Below are positions 22,600 through 33,657 of a stretch of 64,000 nucleotides of DNA, one piece after another. The stretch spans positions 1,276,501-1,340,500 of the forward strand of contig JARFIW010001216.1 in NCBI GenBank assembly GCA_036346225.1, read 5' to 3'. Each line of letters starts with the position of its first letter. Within the stretch, counting starts at the first letter, position 1. A program made the position numbers and the translations under genes. The notes below the pieces were generated by a model. It made no database searches. It saw nothing but the letters and a program-made list of their open reading frames with translations, and was not told the origin of the DNA. This DNA is from Platerodrilus igneus (lineage: Eukaryota; Arthropoda; Insecta; Coleoptera; Lycidae).

Positions 22600-24400
22600 T
22601 GTCTTTAGAAAGCTGATATTTTGGTCGGATTCTTTGATTTTTAATTTTGTTAAGATTATACTTCTTTCGTCTTGGCATTCCGTATTGGTATAGGGATTAG
22701 TTGTTTTTCATTTTAAGGTTTATTAGGTAGCGGATAAGACATTTTATGTTTCTTTGAACAAACTATGCAATTAATATGAGTTTAAAGTCCTCCTACTGTT
22801 CTAAGTTATCTCGGCTAGCTATTAGTGTTAGTGCCCGTCCGGTCAGTTTACTTATAGTCGGGCGTAAAAGTAATACATTTCTTTCGTTATCTCTGGGTTT
22901 GTAAAAAGTTTTCAAAAATATTTTGCACGCTGCAATAAAATTCAGTAGCAAAACTTGATCCCCGTGAATTGAGGGATGCTCTCAAGATAAATTTTTATAT
23001 CTGAACTCATGATTGTTATGGGCTGTTTTCACTTTGAATTAATTTCAAATTTTTGTAAAAATTGACATTTATTTCACGGGTTGTACTGTTACTTTTTAGT
23101 TTGGTTTGTTAATTTTCAATTTAAAGTTTTAAAGTGTGTTGGGTTACTTACGGGATCGACTTGCTTATATTTGTACTTAGTTATACAGTGCTGTAATTAA
23201 TTTGCGAGATTTGTGCCTGGTAGTGTCTGGTTAGTTGCTGTAGCCTTGAATTGGTATCTCTATACGTAGCGGATGTTAAAGTTGTCACGGGTTTTAATTT
23301 TTTAATCGGTTTCTATGAAATTAATATGCTTGCTATAATTTGCGTTGTACTTTGTACGTTTTGTTACGCCAGTCAGGTTCAATAACATCCTTATTTCAGT
23401 TCTGCTGATTAATTGAGTCTGCTTTAATTATCTCGTCTTAGTAGGTGTTATAATTGATAAGTGTGTAAGATATCTCTCTGTAGTTGTATTGTCTTGTCAC
23501 CTTGAATGTCTAAATATAGAATTGCAAGTTTTTAGTCTACCGTCTCGTTACAGCAGTTGCATCAACATCTCCTTTATAATTTATACAATAAAGTGTTTTA
23601 AATTATAAATTTTAAGTCTCCTGGAAGATTTTGTTTTTAGTCAGTGATAAATTAAATAAATCACGTATTCTACAATTAATTTCTTTGTACTGAAATAGGT
23701 AATCATAAAATGTCACGCTTGAATGAGTCTTTTCAGTGATGTAGATATTTATAAAGTTGCAATGCGCGTTTTTGAATTAATCTTTTCAGTACTTGTTTCG
23801 CTATAATTATTATATATATATATATATATATATTTGTACTGAATGGTTTTTATTCAATGATGAGGGTTTTCTGTAATAATTCGTATCAGAGTCGCGTTTT
23901 AAATTTGCACGCTTTGTAATGAGTTACTTTTAATAATAGTTGCAAAGTGCTTCTATAATTTAAACAATTGGTGTTTAATTATAGACTTTGATGAAAGTTA
24001 CGTTTGAATAAATCATTTCTATAATTAATCGTTATTGCGTTTTGTACATTAGCTTTCGGTACTAAATTTTCTATACATATAACTGTAAATTAATTACGTT
24101 CTATTTTTGAATTTTAAAATTGTTTTTGTTTTGTGCTGATAATTCGTGCGTCAATTATGTTTTGGTTTATTAATAATTCGTAATAATTGTACTAATAATT
24201 CAGTAAAAATTCTCTTGCTTTAAAAATAAATTTTCTAAAATAGTTCTCGCTTGAAAATAATTTCTCTTAGTAAATCACTTTCATAATTGCAATAATTAAA
24301 AAAAATTCTGCACATACATAAAATAATACAAAAAAAATTTCTATTGCTAGCTAGTATCAATAAATTTGTAAAAAGAATCAATTAGTTTTAAGAAAAATAA
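22600..24400. other. AT-rich internal region of the LTR element
   Basis: Expected to hold the 5' leader and the start of gag on the minus strand, but no frame is readable. Contains a TA microsatellite at 23811-23832. Confidence 0.45.
23811..23832. repeat. (TA)11 microsatellite
   Basis: Uninterrupted TA dinucleotides inside the AT-rich leader of the LTR element. Confidence 0.97.
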
Positions 24401-24617
24401 ACTTACATTAGTTTCATTGTCGTTTTCATGGACTTTGTCGATTTTTGTATTTCGTCCACGTTGGTTTGGTTTGGATTCGATCGATGCTTGTATGTTGTCC
24501 AAGGTTTGTGTAGTTGGATTCGGCCAACGCTTGTATCTGGCCCAACTTTGCTTGGGTTCTTCCAGATTTTGGAATTAAAATGCTTGGTCACCAGTCTTTC
24601 GATTTTTGGATTCCTAG

Positions 24618-24634
24618 TCCTACCGACTGCGCCA
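24618..24634 (-). promoter_or_regulatory. Primer-binding site, tRNA-Ser type
   Basis: The minus strand reads TGGCGCAGTCGGTAGGA immediately inside the 5' LTR, whose end ...CAACT overlaps the first T. This matches the complement of the 3' end of insect tRNA-Ser, used by the 17.6/297 branch of insect gypsy elements to prime minus-strand DNA synthesis. It fixes the orientation and inner boundary of the 5' LTR. Confidence 0.85.
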
Positions 24635-25185
24635 GTTGCGTTTCGGGCCTTGGGAGCGGTGTTTTAAAAAACTTCTTCCAAAACTTCGTAACAATTTATT
24701 TGGTTTACACAGATATTAATATGCAAATTTGACAAACTGATTTAAAATTACTCTAAGTCGAAGAATAATTAATAATTGAACTAATATGAGTGAATAGCCT
24801 AAGCAAACTGCAATGTTAAAGCTGAAATACTTGAGACTGACTGACTGATATGGGGCTTTGGGGGTATTTATGTTGTCCCTGCCCCTCACATGTCTGTGGG
24901 AACTTACAGAGCTCATGTCTGCTTATTTCTTAATTCTATTCATTATATATTGTTACAATCTTATTTTCTAGGTAATCACGGTTTTTAACCGTCTGTGACC
25001 TGCCACCTGCAGTATCACTATCGTCTGGAATACAACGTATTGCATCCATTCACACAACTGTTAATAACCTTTAGTTAATTATCCTTGAGCTACAATTTTG
25101 CATCTACTTTAGTAATTCTTTATAATTCTTAATGATTTCTAATACTTTCTATTAATGGTACATATATATTGGGGAATACATAACT
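24635..25185 (-). repeat. 5' LTR of the errantivirus-like element
   Basis: About 551 bp; begins AGTTATG at 25185 on the minus strand and ends ...GCAACT beside the primer-binding site. It aligns with 20092-21052 minus the foldback insertion. Confidence 0.82.
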
Positions 25186-25224
25186 CGCATAACAAGAAAA
25201 AATACCATTGTATTTTTATCTACA

Positions 25225-25380
25225 AAATGTCCTACTCCAAAGGAGCTGGAATTAAAATGATATACGCATTAGAAGTCGATGAAAACTGTTTATTGGCTAG
25301 TCGTTTATGCAATCAGCGATATCCTGATTTGCGACATCCGGAAGCTATAGAATCACCTCAAAAGAACAGAAAACGTAGAC
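25225..25380 (+). pseudogene. Possible helix-turn-helix (DUF4817-like) remnant
   Basis: The frame reads MIYALEVDENCLLASRLCNQ followed by RYPDLRHPEAIES. The pattern (N-C-L-A-A/S-R-x-Y-x-x-R-Y/F-P-x-R-R-H-P) is that of the short insect helix-turn-helix domain DUF4817, seen at the N terminus of many mariner-like transposases. Only about 35 residues are preserved and no catalytic domain follows, so this is a scrap at best. Confidence 0.4.
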
Positions 25381-25501
25381 TATTCTCCGCATCTCAAGTC
25401 TCCCTGCCACAGACGTCGCCACAATTCCTGGTCCTCCAAGTATGCCTAACGTCTTTCAATACAAGCTAAAAGTTCCCCTTCCAAGGGGGTTACCTTGTGA
25501 G

Positions 25502-25793
25502 GGCGTCGCCGTGGATCAATGTAGTAAGCGTAAGACTACGGATCCCAAGGTCCCGGGTTCAAATCCCGACACGGCCGACTGCTTGAAAAATGGCAGGTGA
25601 GCAATTTTCACAAAAATTACGCCCTCGTTCGGATGAGAGGTTAAATGGACGTCCCGTGTGTGTGTTGTCACGCACGTTAAAGATCCCTACCTTGCCTGGA
25701 ACGGCAAGGGTTCGGCAAAAATCTAAATTTCCAGGCAACAAAAAACTCGCCTCCTGGCCAATGTAGGGTGGAGCATTGGAAATGTAAATGAAC
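25502..25793 (+). mobile_element. tRNA-Arg-like SINE with 15-bp target duplications
   Basis: The head resembles tRNA-Arg(ACG): acceptor halves GCCGTG and CACGGC pair, the anticodon arm reads GACTACGGATCC, and a B box, GGTTCAAATCC, is intact at about 25556-25566. The body continues about 225 bp and ends GAAATGTAAATGAAC. The 15-bp sequence GGGTTACCTTGTGAG flanks it exactly (25487-25501 and 25794-25808). Two more copies lie at 45848-46467 and a 3' fragment at 52262. SINEs are copied by RNA polymerase III and mobilised by a partner LINE. Confidence 0.92.
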
Positions 25794-26149
25794 GGGTTAC
25801 CTTGTGAGCCAGTATTAACTTGCCCGCGCAACAGCCACTAGGAGGTACGTACTGTGCACTGACACACATCGAATGCCCACATTTTACACAAATAATAATT
25901 AACTGCTAAGCGTCAAATTCAGTATCATACATAATGCTATTCCGCAAGAGACTAAAATTCTATAAACTTTTAAAGATCTCTGATCGATCACATACACCAA
26001 ACTAGACCATTATTTAAATCAATGGCCGCACACAGGCACCAGGTGTCTTTTAGGTACCTTTCCCGCCTCCAAGTGCTAATGCATTCTGACCTGCTTTATA
26101 ATTTTAAACTGTCCAAAACTTCGAATAAGAATTGACCTCCAAAACTATA

Positions 26150-26625
26150 AGGGACACCTTTTCTATTCTGTGCTAAACTAAAAAGTTCTACATACCCTAC
26201 ACAACCTAAATTTCTAATATTTTGACTAATATAGCTTGGTCTAGGTCTTCCTATACTCTTCTATCTTTTTCCTATCCACCTGGCTCTACATAGATATTAG
26301 CAACCTGATGGTTGTTAATGAACTCCAACATGTTTACATGATTCCCATTTATAAGGAAATAAAATATTACCTGGTGATCACTTCCAAAAAAAAGAAAAGT
26401 GTTAAATTATATTTCATGGTTAGGCTTAAGCAGCGAATCGCTGCCAACATGCCAAACTGCTAACTAATTATGAGTTATGTCGTGGTGATATTTAGTTAAC
26501 TGATTTTTATTTATTTATTTTTTTTTATTTTGGTTCCGAACTTACTTATGGTCGGTTTGACGCAGCTCTAAATTCTTTTCTATTCTGAGCTAGTCTAAAA
26601 AGGTCCACATACCCTTGTAACAATT
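26150..26625 (-). repeat. 3' end fragments of the second RTE family, two in tandem
   Basis: 26150-26285 matches the 3' region of the LINE at 28.3-30.9 kb (ACAACCTAAATTTCTAATA, then TAATATAGCTTGGTCTAGGT on the plus strand). 26560-26625 repeats the segment TTTTCTATTCTGAGCTAGTC. Between them a TTAAGCAGCG-CGCTGCCAACA segment echoes the 3' unit of the first RTE family. Confidence 0.65.
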
Positions 26626-26629
26626 TTAT

Positions 26630-28320
26630 TTTCGCATTAAAAATCTCTTCATTAAAGGTACAACGAATGTTAAAACACCTTTATTAACTAAAGTAATAAT
26701 ACGTGTAACAATCAAATTTTTGCATTAATACAGTATCTAGAGTCGTTAGTCTATTTGTTTCGGAGGTCGGTGTATTCCACAGCCACAGGCACGCGCGTGA
26801 GAGGATTGACAACCCCCCTCGGGACCCTCCCACCATGCAAGAACGCGGCAGGGGCACTCGTCGATAGGTAAAAGCAGCGACAGCATGCATTCGAAGAGAA
26901 TGGCGAGTGACCTCCGGGTCGCATTCATTGTGTGACACACTTCCTGAGTAACGGTTGGTACTGTATATTCGTTATCATAGTATCTAATTTAAAAATTTGT
27001 TTAGCGCAACTACGACTTACAAACTACGACTTACAAACTACGCAACGAAAATTATATTTATAACTAAGATTAGACCATGGAAGATGACGCTACAAAATTT
27101 ATGCAACTTTGAATCAATGTAAGAAACCCACTTCGCTTCAACACCTGTATTTAAAGCATGGAAAGCAGGAATAATTAGCTGCAGACTCCGCACGGCGAAG
27201 CAGTTCCCAATCTGGCCAAGGACAGCAGCCCGGGGTTTGGTTCGTAATAGCTTTAAGATTTCCTCAGTGCTTCCTTCTAAAAGCACGTTATTTCGTTTTG
27301 TTTTATAGAAGCACAAATTTGTTATTCAGTTTATCTGTAGCTAAGCTGGTTTTCTCCAGTATCAAATTTAAATTTCATTTAGTTTCGTAGATATGTGACT
27401 ACACGTGGCTTCAGCATAAATTAACAGCTGCGGCTACGTCACTTGTTTGTTTGAAATAAGCCGTCAACAATTGCACAATTGCAAGCAGATGTTTAGTATT
27501 ACATTACTACCACCTTTGATAAAATTAGAGAATATCTTTGTGAATATTTTGACTTCAAATCGATTTTAATACTGTTAACTTAAAAAGAAAGTTTTGTATA
27601 TTAATTTGTAAATGACCTACACAGATCTGATTGGGTTAGAAAACCTTAGTATAACCAGTCACACTGGGTTGTAATATATTTGAGTAAGAATCAAGTTGAT
27701 AAACTTTACATTAATTTTTCAAGTAATTCAATTATTCATTTTATTTTATTGCATTAAATTTTATTTACAGAAACAGAAAAATTCTTTCTAGTAAATTTAT
27801 AATCCACGCTTAAAGTCTTTTATTCTGATCTAGTTTGATCAGACCTGATAAACAAAAAACAATAAGAGTTAAATTTTATGGTACCCTTATGTAGGAAACA
27901 TTCTTTTGCATTTTAGATATATTTGAGGGACACAAATAGTGTTCCCATTTTTATGTGACTTAATTATTATTTTTCCTTACAGGAACAGCGTCTTATTCTG
28001 TTAAGACAGGTTTTTGTCAGCGAAGGCGATCTTTTTTTTCTTTGGGTCTCCACGTCCGCCCTTAGAAATTAGCCATGCCATTTACATGAATCAATCTGGA
28101 CTTGGTGGCGCCTGTTTGTTTTAGTTTGAGTGTGACACCCCCCACAGATTTCGACTTACCCCCATTGCTCATAGCTCTACCCAAGGAATAGACCCTAGTT
28201 ACGTCGGAAGACTTTGTTTTGCAGACACCTAACTTGGAGCATGGTGATTATAAAGTAGTGCCGGCCAGAAGTTTAGAAAAACGTTTCACTAGCGCTCATG
28301 CGTGAGGCTAGCGGAGCCAA
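26630..28320. other. No gene recognised
   Basis: AT-rich, with a GC-richer patch at 26760-26930. Short open frames there have no recognisable domain. Confidence 0.5.
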
Positions 28321-28730
28321 TTAGAGAGAGAAAAAAAATCGTTACACCCTTCACAACCTAAATCTCTAATAATTTGACTAATATAGCTTTGTCTAGGTCT
28401 TCCTACTTTATCTTTATTTGAAGTCTATAATCAAAGACCTTACTAAATAGTTCCTCATGTCTTAACTGCTGCCCTATCATTCTATCTCTCCTGACCTTTA
28501 ATTGTTTCCACATACAGGGTTCCTCACCTATCCTTCTATAAACTCCTCATTTGCTACTCTATCTGTCCAACTAATCTTTAACATTCTAATATTACATCAC
28601 GTTTCAAAAGCTTCTATCTTTTTCTTACCTAGCCCTTTAATTGTCCAAATCTCACTACCGTATAAAAGAACGCTCCATATGTACGACTTTAAGAAACTTT
28701 TTCTATTATCTAAACTAATACTATTAGCTA

Positions 28731-29760
28731 TTAGTAAGCCTTTCTTTTTAAAAATATTTTTTTAGCTCGAGCTATTCTAGCTCCTATATCTCTTCTGCTA
28801 GGTCTGTCCTTTGTAATTATACTACCGAAATAGCAAAATTCATCTACCTCCTCTAACTCGGTATTACATATTTTTAATTTTGGTTTAGAACTAGGCTGTA
28901 ACTCGCTTGTCATTATCTTTGTTTTTCCTGGGTTAATTCTCATACTATAGTTACTCTGTAGTATCCCATCTAAATTATTTAAAAACTTTCTTAACTCTTT
29001 TCTCGACTCTGCTATAATGGCTATATCATCTGCAAAACGTAACATGTCTATTTTCTGTCCCTGTACAATAATACCTATCGCTTTTCTCTCTCTAGCTAAG
29101 TTTAAAGCTTTCTCAATATAAACATTAAAAATCAAGGGCGATAGAGTACAGCTCTGTCTAACACTATTTCTAATTTTAGCTTCCTTCTCTATTTCATCAA
29201 ATCTAATTACAACGCTTTGGTTTTTTATATAGACTGTAAATAATTTTTCTATCCTTATGAGAAATTCCTATTTTTTGAAAAACCCTGAACCTAACAATCT
29301 AATTAACCCTATCAACGGCTTTTTCTAAATCTACAAACGCGAAATGAGTCTCTTTATTTTTTTGAAACCTTTTTTCGATATTTACCCTAATCATTAGTAT
29401 CTGTTCTCTAGTCCCTCTGCCTTTATGAAAACCATATTGGTCTTCGCCTAAATAATTTTCAGTCAAAGGTTCTACTCTATTTTTAATTATTATTGTTAGT
29501 ATTTTGAAGCGTGGGAAGTTAAATTGACCGTTCTAAAATTCTCACACGTATCAGCTCCTGACTTTTTTGGGATTGGGATATTTTTTTTGAAATGTATCGG
29601 GACCTTACCTGTGTCATATATTACTTTTACTAGTTTATTAATCTGTCTAAAGTTTTCTGAATTGCATATTTAATTAATTCTGCGGATATATGGTCTATCC
29701 CTGGTGCTTTATTTAGTCTAAGATCTCTGGCAGCTCTATCAAATTCCTCTCTTAATATTG
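28731..29760 (-). pseudogene. RTE-type LINE reverse transcriptase, second family
   Basis: From 29760 downward come a decayed PGIDHISAEL-like motif, a YGFHKGRGTREQILMI-like block near 29450-29400, and AFVDLEKAVD near 29330. The clean frame 29135-28731 then has MIFNVYIEKALNLARERKAI and LRFADDIAIIAESRKELRKF (FADD intact), with MRINPGKTKIM and VDEFCYFGSIITKD, the standard order in this LINE type. The upstream half needs at least three frame changes. Confidence 0.82.
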
Positions 29761-29845
29761 ACAACCCTATTTCTACATCCTCTTTTTGGTCGTTCTCTAA
29801 CTCGTCCATATTGTCTCCCTTATATAAATTTTATAAACATTTTTT

Positions 29846-30094
29846 TCATCTATCTGCTACCTCAACTTTATTTATTAGAAGCTCATTATTTTCATCTTTA
29901 ATACCATTATATTTTTTCCTATCTTCCTCGAAAAACTTTTTAACTGCCCTGTAAGCCCAGTCTGTCATACCTACTCTTAAATCATCTTGTATTCCCTTAC
30001 AATTCTCCTCCATCCATTTATTTCTAGCTTTTCTACACTCATGTACTATCTTATTTCTAACTGTATTATATTTTTGCTTACTTTCACTATCCAC
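29846..30094 (-). pseudogene. RTE LINE linker between endonuclease and RT
   Basis: An 82-codon charged segment (KARNKWMEENCKGIQDDLRV, WAYRAVKKFFEED) corresponds to the spacer between the two enzymatic domains of the LINE polyprotein. No catalytic motif. Confidence 0.65.
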
Positions 30095-30363
30095 TTCTCT
30101 GAAAGGTTTAAGCTTTCTTCTCTTCTCTATTAAATCTAATATCTATATCCTATGTTACTCAGGGTTTTGTCACTTCTATTTTTTTCTTACCTATAGTCTG
30201 TGTTGCTGTATCATGTACAGCCGTTTTTATTTCTTTCCATCTATTTTCTATGTCCCTTCTATAGCTATCTCTTTGATCTTAGTATCTGATACCTGTTTAT
30301 ATTCCTCTTTTACCTCACTATCATTAATCTTACCTAGATCCCATCTCTCTCTTTTAACCTTTG

Positions 30364-30831
30364 TCAATTTTCGAATTTTAGTTTACACTTCATTTTAGCT
30401 AAGTTATGATCGCTATCTATGTCAGCCCCTGGATAACTACGACAGTTTTCGACTTGGTTTCTAAATCTTTGTTTAACTAAACTATAATCTATTTGGTATC
30501 TAGCCCTATCGCCTGGTGCTTTCCATGTATATCTTCTTCTAACATGTTGTTCGCATAGGGTGTTTACCGTTACTAATCTATGTTCCTGACAATACTCAAT
30601 TAATCTTTCTTTTCTATCATTTTGTCTACCATACCTAAATTTTCCTACAATTTTTTCTTCACTACCTTCTCCCACTGACGCATTAAAATCGCCCATAACT
30701 ATTAAATTCTCATCTTCCTTTACTTTTCTCACTATACTATTTATATCCTCGTATACTTTTTCTACTTCCTCATTCTCGTACTGAGTTGTTGGCATGTAAA
30801 CCTGTACTAAAACCGGGTCTGTAGGGTTCAT
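30364..30831 (-). pseudogene. RTE-type LINE endonuclease, second family
   Basis: A 155-codon frame carries VLVQVYMPTTQYENEEVEKV, LIVMGDFNASVGEG (catalytic GDFN intact), RRRYTWKAPGDRARYQIDY and ADIDSDHN (catalytic SDH intact). These are the central and C-terminal motifs of the AP-like endonuclease. The N-terminal WNVR region is upstream in damaged sequence. Confidence 0.88.
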
Positions 30832-31228
30832 CTCAATCTAACCATAATTATTTTATCATTAAATTGTAAGTACCCTTTAACTTTACGTCCTAATCTTTTA
30901 CCTAACCACTATTCCTACCCTTGCATGTCCATTAGTTGAAGAAGTTGTAATTATTCTATAATAATCTTTTTAAAAGTCATGTAATGAGAGACCTTTTGTT
31001 TTACTTTACTTTAATTATTATATTAACTCATTACCAGTTAGTTATTCACAGAGAAAAACTAAATAAATATTTGCGTTTAAAATTTTAGTGTATAGGCAGT
31101 AAGTTTGTATATTCATTTAGTTATGATTAGGTTCACCTACAATAAACTTTTTTCTACGACTGTTTTGGAACGAGCCTATTTTAGGTGTGTTTTGGATAGA
31201 GAAATCTACTACATTCTATACAGGTTTT

Positions 31229-31277
31229 ATTCCCGCACTCGTTGCTAGGCAAGTTGCTAAGCAACCAGTGCGGGAAT
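31229..31277. repeat. Palindrome with RFX-like GTTGCTAAGCAAC core
   Basis: Arms ATTCCCGCACTCGTTGCT (31229-31246) and AGCAACCAGTGCGGGAAT (31260-31277) are inverse with one bulge. The 13-mer GTTGCTAAGCAAC (31253-31265) is a perfect two-half-site RFX/X-box type palindrome. Whether it is a regulatory site or a foldback repeat is not decided by the sequence. Confidence 0.75.
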
Positions 31278-31614
31278 GTTCAATTTGCACGGTTGCGCTT
31301 ATATTTCTATTAATCAAGTAGCCCTGCACTTGCATCTTATTTCCAATGACGGCCGAGTTTTCAAACGTGACGTTTAATAATTGCAATGTAACCTTTAATA
31401 TTGTTAATAATAATGAATCTAAAAACTAAACTTAAATCAATTTATTTACTTTTATTATGATAAATTTGTACTTTTCTTTGAATTTATGTATATTCACAAA
31501 CGATAATAAACTTATGATATTAATAAAATGTATACTCCTATACTTACCATGTATTTTATAATATTAACAAAAGAGGTATCACATTTAAAAAGTACGTACT
31601 ACAGTCGTAGAAAA

Positions 31615-31747
31615 AGTATAGTGTACAACACGCATGGAATACCCATTTCTCACTCGTATGATCTGCAGCACTCGCTTTCAGCTCGTGCTGCAATTTATCA
31701 TACTCGTGAGAAATGGACATCATTCCATGCTCGTTGTACAATATACT
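31615..31747. repeat. Foldback repeat with about 60-bp arms
   Basis: The left arm 31615-31674 (AGTATAGTGTACAACACGCA..., CATTTCTCACTCGTATGAT) pairs with the right arm 31681-31747 (ATCATACTCGTGAGAAATG, ..TGCTCGTTGTACAATATACT). There are a few mismatches and bulges. No transposase; possibly a small foldback MITE. Confidence 0.8.
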
Positions 31748-32020
31748 ATTACACTGTGTAACGGGCATTTTTGTAATTTAACATTTTACGCTATCCTCAA
31801 TTCATAAATACATTTCTACAAATTACTATTTTTATATTTGATACTTATTAACTCCTTAGGCGAGTGCATCGTATTATAATGAGTGGATTGCATCGTCCTT
31901 GTCTTGCCGTTGATATAAATTTTGTTGCTTATGTGAATATACAAGTCTAGATAAGAAACGATAAGAAGTTGTAATAGAACGAGTTGAATAAACAGATGAG
32001 GAGTCGGAGTTTTGTTCTTG

Positions 32021-32243
32021 GTTCCGAGATATTAAGTACGTTGAAAATACTGCTTTTTTCTGCTTTTGACAATAGTGAGAATTAATGCGGGATTAATTTT
32101 CGTATTGTTCCTGAACAAGCACGGCATGTTTTTAGTTCCGAGATATTAAGTACGTTGAAAATACTGCTTTTTTCTGCTTTTGACAATAGTGACAATTAAT
32201 GTAATTTTCGTATTGTTCCTGAACAAGCACGGCATGTTTTTAG
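32021..32243 (+). repeat. Tandem duplication of a ~110-bp unit
   Basis: Unit 1 (32021-32134) and unit 2 (32135-32243) both run from GTTCCGAGATATTAAGTACG to CAAGCACGGCATGTTTTTAG. They are almost identical except for a 5-6-bp length difference (AATGCGGGATTAATT against AATGTAATT). A polyadenylation signal, AATAAA, lies 30 bp before. Near-identity means a recent duplication, possibly inside an LTR. Confidence 0.92.
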
Positions 32244-33574
32244 TTGATTTTCTGTTGGAAATAAAAGCGGTAAAGCTTGTTAAACTCGAGGGACGTGTTT
32301 TACGGAACATTTGACGGACGGTTTTATTGCTTACGCGTGCTTACTAATTGTTTTTAGTTGTTTTTCTTGTGCGACAAATGCTTTAAGGAACATTTGACGG
32401 ACTTACTTTAGTGATACGCGTACTTTACTAATTTGTGGTTTTAGTTGTTTGTCTTGTGAAATAATAGTCGTAGAACTTGCTAAACTGACCGATTCTTTTT
32501 TTAGGATTAATGTGTGTGCAATCTAGTCTAGTGTCCCTTTGTTTTATCAGATTAGTGCATACTTTGGATTATTTAAATACAGTGGATACTGTAGTTTCTG
32601 CATTTTTCTAACACCAAAGAATCTAAAATAGATCATTGCTTGCGCGAATTTCGTTATTTGCGAAATATAATAGATTACCGGTTTACAAAGGTATTGGTTG
32701 AAGTCTCTCACTGCGTTTTGGAGGTTTATGAAAATAATATACATTTGATCCCAGTTGAAATTAAACTAGTGCTACAAAAGATTTCGAAATTATTGTCTCA
32801 GGAAATAGAATTAACAAGAAATTTATCAATGCTACATAGTTCCGTCGCGCGATGGTGTCTGCTGCTAACACCAGTGAAATACGTAGGTGTGATTAGTGTA
32901 ACGTGTGATAAATTCCATCAACACCCTCACAGTCAAGGGTGAAGTGCTTCGTTAGTGCAGGACATCGTGAATCCCACACTTCAATTGTAGGGAAGCGTTG
33001 CTGAAGGACTTTCGTAAGTTGAACTATTTCCTACTTGTTATTACTTTAAATATCTATCCGTTGCTTTACCATATCTTTGTCGTTCTGATACCTTTTACAA
33101 AAGACTTGCATGATATTTTAAAACATAAGAAAAAAAAAGAAAGGAAGAAAGAAAGCTCAATACTAATGAATTACTCAAATCAATTGTGTCTTACCTATTT
33201 ATTTTTTTTAACATTTTGTCTGATTTATGTTTAATTGGTGTGTGAGGAAACGTTTCTGCTACTCCCCAATATTACCTCACTTTGTAATAACAATTTTTAT
33301 AATGCTGTTACCGTTGTTATATTATATAAATTATCCAAACAGTTTTTTCTTACATTCTGCAAAGTACTGAATAATTTAGACTTATCATTGCTGCGATGCT
33401 TATTCTTTTCTTTATTTCAGGTTTTTTTCTTGCAGGTATTATCACTAACTCCTTACAGCCGCGTACATTGTATGTTGGTCTGCTTTCTACAACCCCCTAA
33501 TCTCCGATTGAGCCCGGTCATTTCTTTGATTTTCTTTGTGTTACGCACGGCTACGAGCCAACGTAGCATAACTT
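32244..33574 (+). other. Probable LTR/leader sequence before a tRNA-Lys primer-binding site
   Basis: Sequence immediately 5' of a primer-binding site should be the end of an LTR. The stretch includes two imperfect copies of GGAACATTTGACGGAC (32305 and 32388). A 100-codon frame at 32640-32942, with IELTRNLSMLHSSVARW, has a helical composition but no family I recognise. I could not fix the LTR start. Confidence 0.35.
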
Positions 33575-33592
33575 TGGCGCCCGAACAGGGAC
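33575..33592 (+). promoter_or_regulatory. Primer-binding site complementary to tRNA-Lys
   Basis: TGGCGCCCGAACAGGGAC is an exact 18-base complement of the 3' end of the tRNA-Lys used by many LTR retroelements, preceded by ...CATAACTT. It marks the 3' boundary of an LTR immediately upstream. No gag follows; a hAT transposase frame begins 66 bp downstream. Confidence 0.85.
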
Positions 33593-33657
33593 TGCCGCGA
33601 ATTACGTAACGTAACAACTGTTTCCTGAGGACGTTTGTTACATTAAACGTTTCTAAA

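Larger units (their letters stand above)
20092..25185 (-). mobile_element. Errantivirus-like Ty3/gypsy LTR element, pol deleted
   Basis: Two related LTRs in the same orientation bracket about 3.6 kb of internal sequence. On the minus strand both start AGTTA and end in AACT, the terminal style of insect errantiviruses. Flanking bases are CGCG on the left and CGCA on the right, a near-match for a 4-bp duplication. Internal order on the minus strand is 5' LTR (24635-25185), primer-binding site, leader, gag (22596-22213), env (22226-21687) and 3' LTR (20092-21052). Protease, RT, RNase H and integrase are missing, so the copy is defective. The LTRs differ at many positions, so the insertion is old. 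Confidence 0.82.
28335..30910 (-). mobile_element. Second RTE-type LINE family, internal copy
   Basis: A minus-strand LINE with endonuclease (30831-30364), linker (30094-29846), RT (about 29760-28731) and the start of the 3' region down to 28335. It differs at most positions from the LINE at 6.9-11 kb, so it is a separate family of the same type. The 5' part of the endonuclease and most of the 3' untranslated region are missing or decayed. Several frame breaks lie in the RT. Confidence 0.82.

Noticed and set aside
25540..25580. Functional tRNA gene at the SINE head
   Set aside because: The tRNA-like head is followed by a conserved SINE body, is flanked by target duplications and recurs in several copies, so it is a SINE.
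26684..26940. Overlapping minus-strand frames in a GC-richer patch
   Set aside because: Two frames are open at once with no domain in either, as expected from composition.
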